A DNA stretch of 64,000 nucleotides from positions 372,001-436,000 of the forward strand of contig CABHOY010000041.1 in assembly GCA_902168105.1 (NCBI GenBank), written 5' to 3'. This document shows, in pieces, positions 24,839 through 32,939 of this stretch. The first letter of the stretch is position 1. The number at the start of each line of letters is the position of its first letter. A program made the position numbers and the translations under genes. The notes beneath the pieces are model-generated. The model saw only the letters and a list, made by a program, of their open reading frames with translations. It had not been told where the DNA came from and searched no databases. Source of the stretch: an uncultured Flavihumibacter sp. GTDB taxonomy: Bacteria > Bacteroidota > Bacteroidia > Chitinophagales > Chitinophagaceae.

Positions 24839-25120
24839 TTATTCAAATCCGTCCGAAAAGAACTCTTTGGGGCTTATTCCAAGTCCATCGATGATCTTCA
24901 ACAGGGTCCTCATTCGGATATCATCAAAAGCCCCTGCCTCGTATTTGGACATACCAGCCCTTGAGATCTCAATATCATAAGCAAACAATTCATAGGAATT
25001 AAATCCATTCTGCTTACGCAAAGTTTTAATTCTTTTACTCAGTCTCTCCATGAAAACATCATGGTCAAAATGCCCTAACGTCGCCTTTTTTCTTTCTTCT
25101 TTCTTAGGATTCTTAGCCAT
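24839..25120 (-). CDS. XRE-type helix-turn-helix regulator
   Basis: A 93-residue protein with a basic start (MAKNPKKEERKK) and an HTH_3 domain: RLSKRIKTLRKQNGFNSYEL, then ISRAGMSKYEAGAFDDIRM, then LLKIIDGLGISPKEFF. The C-terminal 'LG.S..EFF' ending is typical of short XRE repressors in Bacteroidota. It is divergent from paralogue B of the duplicated protein family, matching the layout at 20.8-22.2 kb. Confidence 0.85.
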   Translation of the reverse strand: MAKNPKKEERKKATLGHFDHDVFMERLSKRIKTLRKQNGFNSYELFAYDIEISRAGMSKYEAGAFDDIRMRTLLKIIDGLGISPKEFFSDGFE

Positions 25121-25153
25121 AGCGCAATTAACTTAATACCCATATTATAAATA

Positions 25154-25170
25154 ACCCTATTTAGTAGGGT
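25154..25170. promoter_or_regulatory. Inverted repeat between XRE gene and paralogue B
   Basis: ACCCTA and TAGGGT are spaced by five bases, 34 bp upstream of the XRE start. A similar AATACCC half-site lies closer to the gene. A plausible operator for the regulator. Confidence 0.45.
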
Positions 25171-25351
25171 ATAAATAAATATGTATATTATAATAGGCTA
25201 TTATAACTATTATTCCTATATTTACCATACAATCTTGCATTTGGGGCTTAATAAAAGATATTGACCCTCCCGCTTTGATCCCGGTCGGAAATACCGGATG
25301 ACAAGCCGGAGATGGGCTATATACAGCATGGACAACCAATATAATTATACG

Positions 25352-25627
25352 ATGGCTAGACAATTAAATCCGGAAACCGGCCAGGAATCTAATCTGCTGC
25401 ACGACCTACATTCATCCATCATTCACATGGCAGCCTTTCTACGCAATAAGATCTGTGAAGAATTTGGCTGGGATCCCACCACCTATAACCGTAAATGTAG
25501 AGAAAAACCGAAACGGGGCAAGTCGTATAGCGAAGCTGAAAAACTGATCATCATGACAGCTTATATGCAAACGCTGCAAATAGCATTTGATCAGGTGGAA
25601 AAACAAAAAAAGGCTCTACAGAAATAA
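25352..25627 (+). CDS. Roughly 90-residue protein, paralogue B of a duplicated family
   Basis: A 91-residue soluble protein. The start at 25352 (MARQLNPETGQESNLLHDLH) is chosen because it aligns with paralogue A; ATG 25328 would add eight residues. Conserved with paralogue A are FLRNKICEEFGWD, TYNRKCRE, GKSYSEAE and QTLQIAFDQVEK. The middle may form a helix-turn-helix. Unlike copy A, there is no 160-residue companion gene upstream. Confidence 0.7.
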   Translation: MARQLNPETGQESNLLHDLHSSIIHMAAFLRNKICEEFGWDPTTYNRKCREKPKRGKSYSEAEKLIIMTAYMQTLQIAFDQVEKQKKALQK

Positions 25628-25742
25628 TTGCATTGATATTAAACTCCGGGATATATGAAATATGCCCTGGCATTCGGGGTTAACATCCGGGAAATGTATA
25701 AGCAATCGTAGATACGTATAATTCTATCTTTTTACTCGCTTC

Positions 25743-25750
25743 TAACTTTG
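25743..25750 (+). promoter_or_regulatory. -7 promoter box TAACTTTG
   Basis: An exact TAnnTTTG match 24 bp before the start codon of the second SDR gene. Confidence 0.65.
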
Positions 25751-25774
25751 TATTGAATTAAACACTCAAACAAA

Positions 25775-26602
25775 ATGATGAAGACAATATTTATTACCGG
25801 CGCATCTTCAGGATTAGGTAAGGCTACAGCAAAATTATTCCAAAGTAAAGGCTGGCATGTTATAGCAACTATGCGTGTACCAGAGAATGAAAAGGAACTG
25901 ACCCAATTAGACAATGTTACCTTGATGCCACTGGATGTAACACAACCGGATTCAATACATGAATGTATCGATAAAGCAACCGCTTTAAGAGATATTGATG
26001 TCGTGTTCAATAATGCAGGACATGGTCTATCTGGTCCTTTGGAGACTTATACTGACGAGCAGATCGCCGGATTACTGAATACAAACTTACTGGGTGTGAT
26101 CAGTGTTACAAAAGCATTCATCCCATATTTTAGAGAGAAAGGCGCAGGGCTGTTTATTAATACTTCATCAATGGGCGGTGTGACAACTTTTCCTTTTAAT
26201 TCGATCTACCATGCTACTAAATGGGCGCTGGAAGGTTTTGCAGAGAGTATGCATTTTGAGTTGTCTAAATTTGGGATCGGCATCAAGAACATCCTGCCAG
26301 GTGGTATAAGAACAGATTATGTAGGCAGGTCTATGGCTATTGGCACCAACAACACAGCCCCTTATCAGACCATTCTGGATAAAGCAAATAAGATCTACAG
26401 TAGTCTTATGGTACCTGAAAATCTCAATCCTCCGGAGCTTATTGCTGAAGTAGTCTACGAAGCCGCTACAGATGGGAAAGATCAATTGAGGTACATTGCC
26501 GGAGCCGATGGCAAACAATTGTATGAAACCCGCCAGACAATGGGTGCAGACGCTTTCCGCGCACATTTTGACCAGCTGTTCTTTGGTGATAACAACAACT
26601 AA
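25775..26602 (+). CDS. Short-chain dehydrogenase/reductase
   Basis: A 275-residue classical SDR. The cofactor motif TGASSGLG lies at residues 8-15, NNAG at about 77-80, the catalytic serine in INTSSMGG, and YHATK near residue 146. This is the group with FSMHFELSKFGI-like C-terminal halves (here FAESMHFELSKFGIGI), usually NADP-dependent with unknown small alcohol or ketone substrates. The next gene, 60 bp downstream, is an AraC regulator, repeating the SDR-AraC layout at 13.7-15.6 kb. Confidence 0.9.
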   Translation: MMKTIFITGASSGLGKATAKLFQSKGWHVIATMRVPENEKELTQLDNVTLMPLDVTQPDSIHECIDKATALRDIDVVFNNAGHGLSGPLETYTDEQIAGLLNTNLLGVISVTKAFIPYFREKGAGLFINTSSMGGVTTFPFNSIYHATKWALEGFAESMHFELSKFGIGIKNILPGGIRTDYVGRSMAIGTNNTAPYQTILDKANKIYSSLMVPENLNPPELIAEVVYEAATDGKDQLRYIAGADGKQLYETRQTMGADAFRAHFDQLFFGDNNN

Positions 26603-26650
26603 AAGAACCTGTTACTTTAACAGATGTATCTCATTAAGAGGACAAAACAT

Positions 26651-26658
26651 TAGCTTTG
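26651..26658 (+). promoter_or_regulatory. -7 promoter box TAGCTTTG
   Basis: An exact TAnnTTTG match ending only four bases before the GTG start of the AraC gene, implying an almost leaderless mRNA. The box is identical to the one at 13638. Confidence 0.55.
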
Positions 26659-26662
26659 TAAC

Positions 26663-27571
26663 GTGGAAAAGAAAGAAAAGATCGTCGCCATCAAGACCAT
26701 CAGTGCATTGCACAGGCACTATCAATGCGGAAGTCCGAAACATCCGCTGGTCAGTGTCCTGGATCTGCAAACCATTCCTCATGATCGTTTTGAACCGGGT
26801 GTATTTTACCAGATGTCTTTTTATGTGATCGCCTGCAAGCAGTTTAAAGGAGAGATCATGTATGGTCGGTCAAAGTATGATTTTGAAGAGGGATCAATGA
26901 TGTTCACAGCGCCAGACCAGGTAGTCAGTTCCGGACCTGAAGTCGAAATGGAAGAAGGCTGGGCGCTGTTCTTTCATCCAGATCTACTCAGTGGGACTGA
27001 GCTTGAAAGAAAGATGTCATCATATTCTTTTTTCCGTTACGAAGCTAATGAAGCTTTGCATATCTCCGAAGAAGAGCATCTTATTCTGAAAGATTGTACA
27101 GAGAAAATTAAGAGAGAGTATTCCATCAATATAGACAAGCATACCCAGGGATTGATCGTCAGTAATATAGAATTACTACTGAATTATTGCAACCGTTTTT
27201 ACGACAGGCAATTTATTACAAGAGCTAAAGTTAATAATGATATTGTTAGCAAGTTCCAAAGGCTGCTGGAAGAATATTTTTCGCAAGAGTCATTGATGGA
27301 CGCAGGGTTACCAGATGTTAAATATTTTGCTTCCCGTCTGCATCTATCTCCCAATTATTTATCTGACCTGCTTAGTAAATACACGGGTAAGACCACACAG
27401 GAACATATTCATCTACAACTTGTAGAGAAAGCGAAATCAATGCTGTGGGATACCAATATGTCCATCAGTGAAATTGCCTATGAACTGGGATTTGAGCATC
27501 CTTCACATTTTACCAAAGTATTTAAGGCCAAAACAGGGCGATCACCTAAAGAGTATAGGAGTTTAAATTAA
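26663..27571 (+). CDS. AraC-family transcriptional regulator (GTG start)
   Basis: A 302-residue regulator with an N-terminal ligand-binding half (residues 1-190; SMMFTAPDQVV, WALFFHPDLL) and a C-terminal AraC DNA-binding domain. The two HTH motifs are VKYFASRLHLSPNYLSDLL and ISEIAYELGFEHPSHFTKVF, followed by GRSPKEYR. Length and N-terminal homology favour the GTG at 26663, since the next in-frame ATG would remove about 50 residues. It probably controls the adjacent SDR gene. Confidence 0.9.
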   Translation: MEKKEKIVAIKTISALHRHYQCGSPKHPLVSVLDLQTIPHDRFEPGVFYQMSFYVIACKQFKGEIMYGRSKYDFEEGSMMFTAPDQVVSSGPEVEMEEGWALFFHPDLLSGTELERKMSSYSFFRYEANEALHISEEEHLILKDCTEKIKREYSINIDKHTQGLIVSNIELLLNYCNRFYDRQFITRAKVNNDIVSKFQRLLEEYFSQESLMDAGLPDVKYFASRLHLSPNYLSDLLSKYTGKTTQEHIHLQLVEKAKSMLWDTNMSISEIAYELGFEHPSHFTKVFKAKTGRSPKEYRSLN

Positions 27572-27722
27572 GATGGTCGTTTGACGAAATCTGCAATTCG
27601 CTCGTTTTCTTTAATTCATCTTTAAAATGATATAGTACAGTATCTGTATTAAAGGAAAGTTTTTCTTCACCCCACAGCCCGAATTCCTGTAACTTTCACT
27701 ATCCACTTTCCGTTTTAAGTTT

Positions 27723-28145
27723 ATGAAAACACTGCACTACCCCTTACTACTCCTGTTTATTGTGCTGGCCACTTCGTCCTTTACCTGCGACAAAGCCCGA
27801 CAAGATGATATTGATCTCGAAAGCCAACCGCTTGATGTCGTCCAAAAGCATGTTGCTGGTAAATGGCAGCTGATCTCTACTATTGGCGGCTTTTCAGGCA
27901 ATAACAAGACAGAATACCAAAATGACTATATCTCATTCAGGGATTATAGGATTATATGGACACATAATGATACTGTTCGCCTCAATACCGCTTTTAGATG
28001 GCAAAAGATAACAGGATCCTACAGCATGTTGTTTTCCGGGTTCCCCGGTTCGTTCACCCCGCTAAGGATCGAAAAAAAAGATGACCTTATACTTATAGAT
28101 GGTATAGCGGACGGGTATCAGTATCGTCTCAGGCGTGCTAATTGA
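27723..28145 (+). CDS. Small exported protein, lipocalin-like
   Basis: A 140-residue protein with a hydrophobic N-terminal signal (MKTLHYPLLLLFIVLATSSF) followed by TCDKARQDD, where the Cys may be lipidated. The mature part has the GKWQLISTIGGF segment typical of small lipocalin-like/META-like proteins of Bacteroidota, then about six beta strands. Its function is unknown. A 7-of-8 -7 box (TAACTTTC) lies 20-30 bp upstream. Confidence 0.65.
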   Translation: MKTLHYPLLLLFIVLATSSFTCDKARQDDIDLESQPLDVVQKHVAGKWQLISTIGGFSGNNKTEYQNDYISFRDYRIIWTHNDTVRLNTAFRWQKITGSYSMLFSGFPGSFTPLRIEKKDDLILIDGIADGYQYRLRRAN

Positions 28146-28216
28146 TTGTAACATTTGATCCTGTTAATCCGTTCTACCCCGGATATCCATTTGCATAACT
28201 TATATTTCCGCACTTT

Positions 28217-28804
28217 ATGAAACACTTTTACCTACTTCTTTCCTTTACGTTACTATTTGTTGCCTGCTCAAAGGACGAATTCGATCCATCAAAGCCAAAG
28301 AACGGCCAGGAGGTTGAACTGTACGTGGATCATTATATCTCAGGTGGCAATCAAAGATTATTTCTGAAAGATGATAGGGACGAACTCCTCTATACGTATG
28401 TAGACAACTTTGAAGAACGTGAGATCGGTTATACGTACCTGATCAAAGCCAAAGTGGTGGCTCCTGATCAGCCGCCGATGGATGGCCCTTCCTATTGGTT
28501 TGAACGTATCGAAACAATCCGTAAAGATAAATACCAGGGACAAGACACATTCGCTTTGCCATTATTTGGTTCTGCGGGGCCTTTTACATTCTTCTGTTTG
28601 AGAAAAGACACGGGTAATTTCTCCTATTATTCGAATTACCCCTTAACCGCTGTGAATGATCTTGTACAGGCCGATCTTGAGAAAGCGCTCGTAAAGGGAC
28701 CGGAAATGCTGAATTCAGGCGGCTTCAAAGTGCTGAACATATTTGTAAAACATGATCCGGCTAATTACACTAAAGGATATATCGTATACAGGGTCGAGCT
28801 TTAG
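28217..28804 (+). CDS. Lipoprotein of unknown function
   Basis: A 195-residue protein with a lipoprotein signal MKHFYLLLSFTLLFVACSKD (lipobox FVAC). The mature part starts with a DUF4377-like segment (VELYVDHYISGGNQRLFLK), then an insertion and a C-terminal strand-rich part. It is likely anchored in the outer membrane or facing the periplasm. A hairpin terminator follows at 28820. It may be co-transcribed with the small exported protein 71 bp upstream. Confidence 0.7.
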   Translation: MKHFYLLLSFTLLFVACSKDEFDPSKPKNGQEVELYVDHYISGGNQRLFLKDDRDELLYTYVDNFEEREIGYTYLIKAKVVAPDQPPMDGPSYWFERIETIRKDKYQGQDTFALPLFGSAGPFTFFCLRKDTGNFSYYSNYPLTAVNDLVQADLEKALVKGPEMLNSGGFKVLNIFVKHDPANYTKGYIVYRVEL

Positions 28805-28819
28805 TTGCTTCCTGCAAGT

Positions 28820-28850
28820 CTCACACTAATTATGAAGTGTGAGGCTTTTA
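28820..28850 (+). terminator. Intrinsic terminator
   Basis: CTCACACT and AGTGTGAG pair across an 8-nt loop, followed by GCTTTTA. It lies 16 bp after the lipoprotein stop. Confidence 0.7.
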
Positions 28851-29065
28851 ATTATCAGTCTCTTTGCTCTTTCCATCTCCAGGTCCCTATCGGCCAATAT
28901 ATCATTAATATTCTAAAGCGAACCTTAACCATTTAAAATCTTCGACAGCCTGGGCTTTAGTAAGAGAGACCGGCTTGTCCTGGGCATGCAGAAGAGTGCA
29001 GGAAACATGCAGGTTGAATAACGCTTATACACTAGCGACTTTTTTACTACCTTTAGAAAAAAGAG

Positions 29066-30148
29066 ATGCAAACTAAAGGGCTGCTTTTTATTCCGGATAT
29101 AAGTGGCTTTACCCGTTTTGTCAACGAGATAGAGATCGATCACAGCAGACATATCATACAGCAGTTGCTGGAGGTCCTGATCAACTCCAATAACTCGGGG
29201 CTGGAAATCTCTGAAATTGAAGGGGATGCCATTCTTTTCTACAAATTCGGAGAACCACTTGAACTGGAAACTTTGTACAAACAGGTCGAGAAGATGTTCT
29301 GCGAATTCCACCGTCACCTGAACGCGTATGATCATCGTAAAATATGCCAGTGCAAGGCCTGTGTATCTGCTGTTGATCTGACGCTAAAGATCATCACACA
29401 CTACGGCGAGTTCACTACTTATAACGTAAAGAATTTCAGTAAGCTCATCGGCAAAGATGTGATCGTTGCTCACCAGCTGCTGAAGAACGATATTGAACAG
29501 CATGAATACTGGCTGGTGACAGATCCTCTGCTACAGGATGCTTCACCCGAGGAACTGGCGGATTGGATGAAATGGGATGCCAGTGCAAAACTGACGGAAA
29601 CCGGCTCCATTCCCTTTCACTATACCCAGTTAAGTCAGCTGAAGAATGAACTTCCACCCGAGCCGGATCAGCGGCTGGATCTATCTGACAAGACCAGGGT
29701 AATTTCCGTTTATAAGGATTATGATATCGACATCAAAACCTTGTGTTATACTGTTGTACATTTTGAGTTCCGTCAGCAATGGCAGCCAGGATTGAAGGAG
29801 ATCAATGAGGTAGAGCATTTTCTGCCTGGTGTGGGCAGCCGCCACCAACACGTAATGGAAAACGGTGAAAAGATCATGATGTTCACCAGTAGTTTTTCCT
29901 ACGACCCTGAGAAAAAGATACAGTTTAGTGAGACCGACGAAAAACGAAAAAATTCCACCTATTATACTATTGAAAAAGCACCTGATGGAAGATCAAGGCT
30001 AACGATGGATTTCTATCTGCATAAAAATCCCGTACGACAGGTATTGTTTAATCTTTTTGAAAGAAACAAGCTGGAATCTAATCTGCGTCAGTCGCTGGAA
30101 AATCTGGCCCCTATCGTGAAAGCGATGGTGTTACCATTGGAGTTCTGA
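29066..30148 (+). CDS. DUF2652 protein with cyclase-like N-domain and SRPBCC-like C-domain
   Basis: A 360-residue soluble protein. The N-terminal 190 residues are DUF2652, related to class III nucleotidyl cyclase folds (GLLFIPDISGFTRFVNEIEI, ISEIEGDAILFYK), with a Cys-rich CQCKACV loop. The C-terminal part (HFEFRQQWQPGLKEI..EHFLPGVGSRHQHVM) resembles a START/SRPBCC ligand-binding domain. Cyclase activity is doubtful without a full catalytic set. The domain fusion is typical of Bacteroidota. Confidence 0.8.
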   Translation: MQTKGLLFIPDISGFTRFVNEIEIDHSRHIIQQLLEVLINSNNSGLEISEIEGDAILFYKFGEPLELETLYKQVEKMFCEFHRHLNAYDHRKICQCKACVSAVDLTLKIITHYGEFTTYNVKNFSKLIGKDVIVAHQLLKNDIEQHEYWLVTDPLLQDASPEELADWMKWDASAKLTETGSIPFHYTQLSQLKNELPPEPDQRLDLSDKTRVISVYKDYDIDIKTLCYTVVHFEFRQQWQPGLKEINEVEHFLPGVGSRHQHVMENGEKIMMFTSSFSYDPEKKIQFSETDEKRKNSTYYTIEKAPDGRSRLTMDFYLHKNPVRQVLFNLFERNKLESNLRQSLENLAPIVKAMVLPLEF

Positions 30149-30180
30149 GTATTCGATTAAATCTGGCAAATCAACAATAT

Positions 30181-30221
30181 AAAAAGAGCATCCTGCGTAA
30201 AATGCAGGGCGCTCTTTTTTA
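30181..30221. terminator. Bidirectional terminator
   Basis: AAAAAGAGC and GCTCTTTTT plus an inner CCTGC/GCAGG stem enclose a 7-nt loop, with A/T runs on both sides. It lies between the convergent DUF2652 and hydrolase genes and suits both. Confidence 0.85.
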
Positions 30222-30233
30222 TAGTGTAATGCT

Positions 30234-30893
30234 CTACTTAATTATCTTGTCCATCCAATTTTTTGTTGCTTCGATCAACAAAGGCATCGTATCTACCTTC
30301 TTACCAGCTTTAAATGAATGATCAGCGCCTTCCAGTTTTACAAGACTAGCCTTTTTCAATGGCTTACATACCGACTCGATCAGGTCCCAGGTAGCCAATG
30401 TATCTTTCGTTCCCTGCAAAAATAACATGGGAACTTTTACATCTTTCAGATGTTCCGCACGGTCGGTCGAGGGCTTACCTGCGGGATGTAAAGGGAAACC
30501 ATAGAAGATAATTCCTTTTACGTCCTTACGTTGGTTTAATGCCAGGTATTGCGAGGACATTCGGCCTCCGAACGACTTCCCGGATACAAAGAGCGGAAGT
30601 GAAGGATATAATTCAAGCGCTTTATCAATCGCAGCTTCAATGGTTTGATGAGCTACAGCCGGTGTGTCAGGCCTCATTTTCTTTTGCTCAGTGAAAGGAA
30701 AATTAAAGCGCAGCGTGGCAATACCTGCTTCTGCAAGACCTGTAGCCAGTGTCGCCATAAAAACATGATCCATACCAGCTCCTGCCCCATGAGCCAACGT
30801 CATGATACACGTCGCGTTTTCCGGGACCATAGATATCGCGGACACTTTTCCCAGGGCAGGCGATAATGCTAGTGACAGAGACTTTGTGGCCAT
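30234..30893 (-). CDS. Alpha/beta hydrolase, dienelactone-hydrolase/KANL3-Tex30-like
   Basis: A 219-residue hydrolase. It shows the start MTLAHGAGAGMDHVFM, typical of this group, the nucleophile motif GKSFGGRMSS, an acid region (FLQGTKDTLA) and the late histidine in GADHSFKAGKK. No signal peptide is visible, so it is likely cytoplasmic. The substrate is unknown. Confidence 0.85.
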   Translation of the reverse strand: MATKSLSLALSPALGKVSAISMVPENATCIMTLAHGAGAGMDHVFMATLATGLAEAGIATLRFNFPFTEQKKMRPDTPAVAHQTIEAAIDKALELYPSLPLFVSGKSFGGRMSSQYLALNQRKDVKGIIFYGFPLHPAGKPSTDRAEHLKDVKVPMLFLQGTKDTLATWDLIESVCKPLKKASLVKLEGADHSFKAGKKVDTMPLLIEATKNWMDKIIK

Positions 30894-30995
30894 AATTCAT
30901 CATTTAATGAAATTCAAAGATAAGAATGGTTATGAATTCCTGGGCCTTTTGATCGCCTCTATTCTTAAACATGAACACATATCATTACGTTACTA

Positions 30996-31003
30996 TATCT
31001 TTG
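30996..31003 (+). promoter_or_regulatory. -7 promoter box TATCTTTG
   Basis: An exact TAnnTTTG match 26 bp before the ATG at 31030, supporting that start over upstream in-frame codons. Confidence 0.65.
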
Positions 31004-31029
31004 TTTCCGTTTTTATCAATACTTGTGTT

Positions 31030-31473
31030 ATGACAACCCTAGCTGTTATATTTCAATTGATCATTCTGGTTGCATGCCTGCGTTCATCTAAAAGCAAAAA
31101 AAATGATACAGAAGAACGGTCCAGGCAGTTGGCGTTTACAATTTCGAATTATCCTGAATGGGATGACTTCTGGGTAAAATTCAAGTTAGCTGTTTCACAA
31201 AAAAACAATTTCCGGATATTAGGACTTGTTAACTTTCCCTTATTGCAAAATGGCGGAAATATTGGCGATATTGAATTTATGGACAAATGGTTATCCCGGC
31301 TTAATGGCATAGAAAAGGCAACGGAGCCGGTGGAGGTTGAAAGGTCCCATTCACGTGGAGCAAATATTCCTCAAATGGACTCAGTGCGGCATACCAACTT
31401 CGGCCAAATGGATATCTATTTTGCCAGAGTAAACGGTCATTACAAACTTGTTCGGATTATAACGTTGCGATAA
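31030..31473 (+). CDS. Small lipoprotein or membrane-anchored protein
   Basis: A 147-residue protein. The ATG at 31030 is chosen because a promoter box lies just upstream and the product then begins with MTTLAVIFQLIILVACLRSS, a signal with a possible lipobox LVAC or a single membrane anchor. The soluble part (NYPEWDDFWVKFKLAVSQKN) is of unknown family. The next gene starts 14 bp after the stop, probably in one transcript. Confidence 0.55.
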   Translation: MTTLAVIFQLIILVACLRSSKSKKNDTEERSRQLAFTISNYPEWDDFWVKFKLAVSQKNNFRILGLVNFPLLQNGGNIGDIEFMDKWLSRLNGIEKATEPVEVERSHSRGANIPQMDSVRHTNFGQMDIYFARVNGHYKLVRIITLR

Positions 31474-31487
31474 ATAAGCCTGACATT

Positions 31488-31799
31488 ATGTATAAAGTTA
31501 TTTGGAACGAAAATGAAATAGGTGAGCTTTCCGATATGCAAGTTGACATGTGGTATTTAGATGGGAAATGGAAAACATATAGCAGGCGCTTGTCAATTGA
31601 ATTTGAAGAGAAGGTCAGATCACTTGATATCAATGAAACCTTTCATAACCCTGTAGCCGAATTCGGAGTAATACTGCAACATCAAACCGAGCCTCAACAT
31701 AAATTATATTGTCTGGTGATGGGTATAGAAGGCCAAACATTAACGTTGAGGCAATTAATTGCAGAGGAAGCCCTGGATATGTTTTTCCCTAACCGCTGA
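31488..31799 (+). CDS. Hypothetical protein
   Basis: A 103-residue soluble protein with an alternating beta/acidic start (MYKVIWNENEIGELSDMQVD then MWYLDGKWK). It has no signal or membrane segment and I do not recognise a family. It directly follows the small lipoprotein gene and probably shares its transcript, so the pair may function together. Confidence 0.55.
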   Translation: MYKVIWNENEIGELSDMQVDMWYLDGKWKTYSRRLSIEFEEKVRSLDINETFHNPVAEFGVILQHQTEPQHKLYCLVMGIEGQTLTLRQLIAEEALDMFFPNR

Positions 31800-31871
31800 A
31801 ACCAACATCTACCTGGGCCATACGCCAATTCACGGAAAAACATTAACTTATTGATCATAAACCAAACCCAA

Positions 31872-32080
31872 ATGGGTCAGATCTCCAGGCGAAAGGCCAT
31901 AAAAATGACCGGGACCACGGGTCTCGGAGCCTTAATGCTCCCGCTGGCTGGAACCACCCAGGCAATAGCCGATAGCTCTGCAACTATGTTACAACAGTTG
32001 ATAACATGGGTGCAGGACTGGGAAAGTTTCCCGACGAAAAAGGCCGTAAAAAAATGCTTGATCTTATACAGCTGCTGTAA
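31872..32080 (+). pseudogene. Tat-signal protein remnant with an apparent frameshift
   Basis: The first 40 residues from the ATG at 31872 are a Tat signal (SRRKAIKMTGTTGLGAL then MLPLAGTTQA). The frame then turns into an unconvincing Cys/Leu-rich tail. Shifting frame gives a protein-like end, DNMGAGLGKFPDEKGRKKML, to a stop at 32080. The product, even if repaired, is only about 70 residues, far shorter than usual Tat substrates. It is either a degraded gene or a very small Tat-exported protein. Confidence 0.4.
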
Positions 32081-32118
32081 AAGTCTGCTACCTTTACATC
32101 TCCATATAACACCAGTCA

Positions 32119-32931
32119 ATGAGCCGAAACAACTGGACAAACGATAAATTGTTCGAACGATTACTAAACAATAAGTCCGCCAACACCTATAGAGATAACA
32201 TTAAAACACTATGGAGCCGTCCGGCAAAAGACGTGTTTAAAAAGTGTAAAGGGCTCACCGGCTCTGCAAGTCCCCTTGAAAGGCGTATAGGCATAGATGT
32301 GCTCTCTCAGCTGGGCGGAATGGACCGTCCTTATGCAGTGGAAACCCTGGCATTATACCTGCGGATCCTGCCAAAGGAGAAAGACCCGAAAGTACTCGAA
32401 TCATTGTTACATGCTATCGGACACAATAATACAGGACTGGAAAATAAGGATATCGATAAGCTCTCCACTCTAAAGGAACACAGTTATGCAGTTGTACGTT
32501 TCGGGCTGGTATTTGCACTTACCGGAGTAGATAAGCCGGTGGCGATCGATACGTTGATACATCTTTCTGGTGATAAAGACACTGATATCCGCAGCTGGGC
32601 CACGTTTGCTTTAGGTGAACAGATCAGCAGGAATAACAAAGCTATACGTGATGCGCTCTGGGCAAGAGCAGACGACCAGGATGAAGATACCCGGCTGGAG
32701 GCTGTGATGGGACTGGCAAGGCGAAAAGATCCACGGGTACATGCCATGATAAATAGAGAACTCACTACCGGAGAAGCGGGAACGCTGCTTTTTGATGCTA
32801 TAATAACATTGGGTAACCCGGATTTTCTGACAGAACTTAAAAAGCTTCAGAAAAAATCTGCAAAAGATAATTCGATCCATCCTAGCTGGCGGTCGAAACT
32901 GGAAGAAACGATTGAAGCATTAAAAAGCTAA
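32119..32931 (+). CDS. HEAT-repeat protein
   Basis: A 270-residue soluble all-helical protein. HEAT-like units with alternating hydrophobics occur from residue 60 on, such as RIGIDVLSQLGG, RFGLVFALTGVDKPVAIDTL, DTDIRSWATFALGEQ and DTRLEAVMGLARRKDP. Such repeats form protein-binding scaffolds; the partner is unknown. It begins only 38 bp after the Tat remnant, so an original operon link is possible. Confidence 0.8.
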   Translation: MSRNNWTNDKLFERLLNNKSANTYRDNIKTLWSRPAKDVFKKCKGLTGSASPLERRIGIDVLSQLGGMDRPYAVETLALYLRILPKEKDPKVLESLLHAIGHNNTGLENKDIDKLSTLKEHSYAVVRFGLVFALTGVDKPVAIDTLIHLSGDKDTDIRSWATFALGEQISRNNKAIRDALWARADDQDEDTRLEAVMGLARRKDPRVHAMINRELTTGEAGTLLFDAIITLGNPDFLTELKKLQKKSAKDNSIHPSWRSKLEETIEALKS

Positions 32932-32939
32932 ACTGGCTT

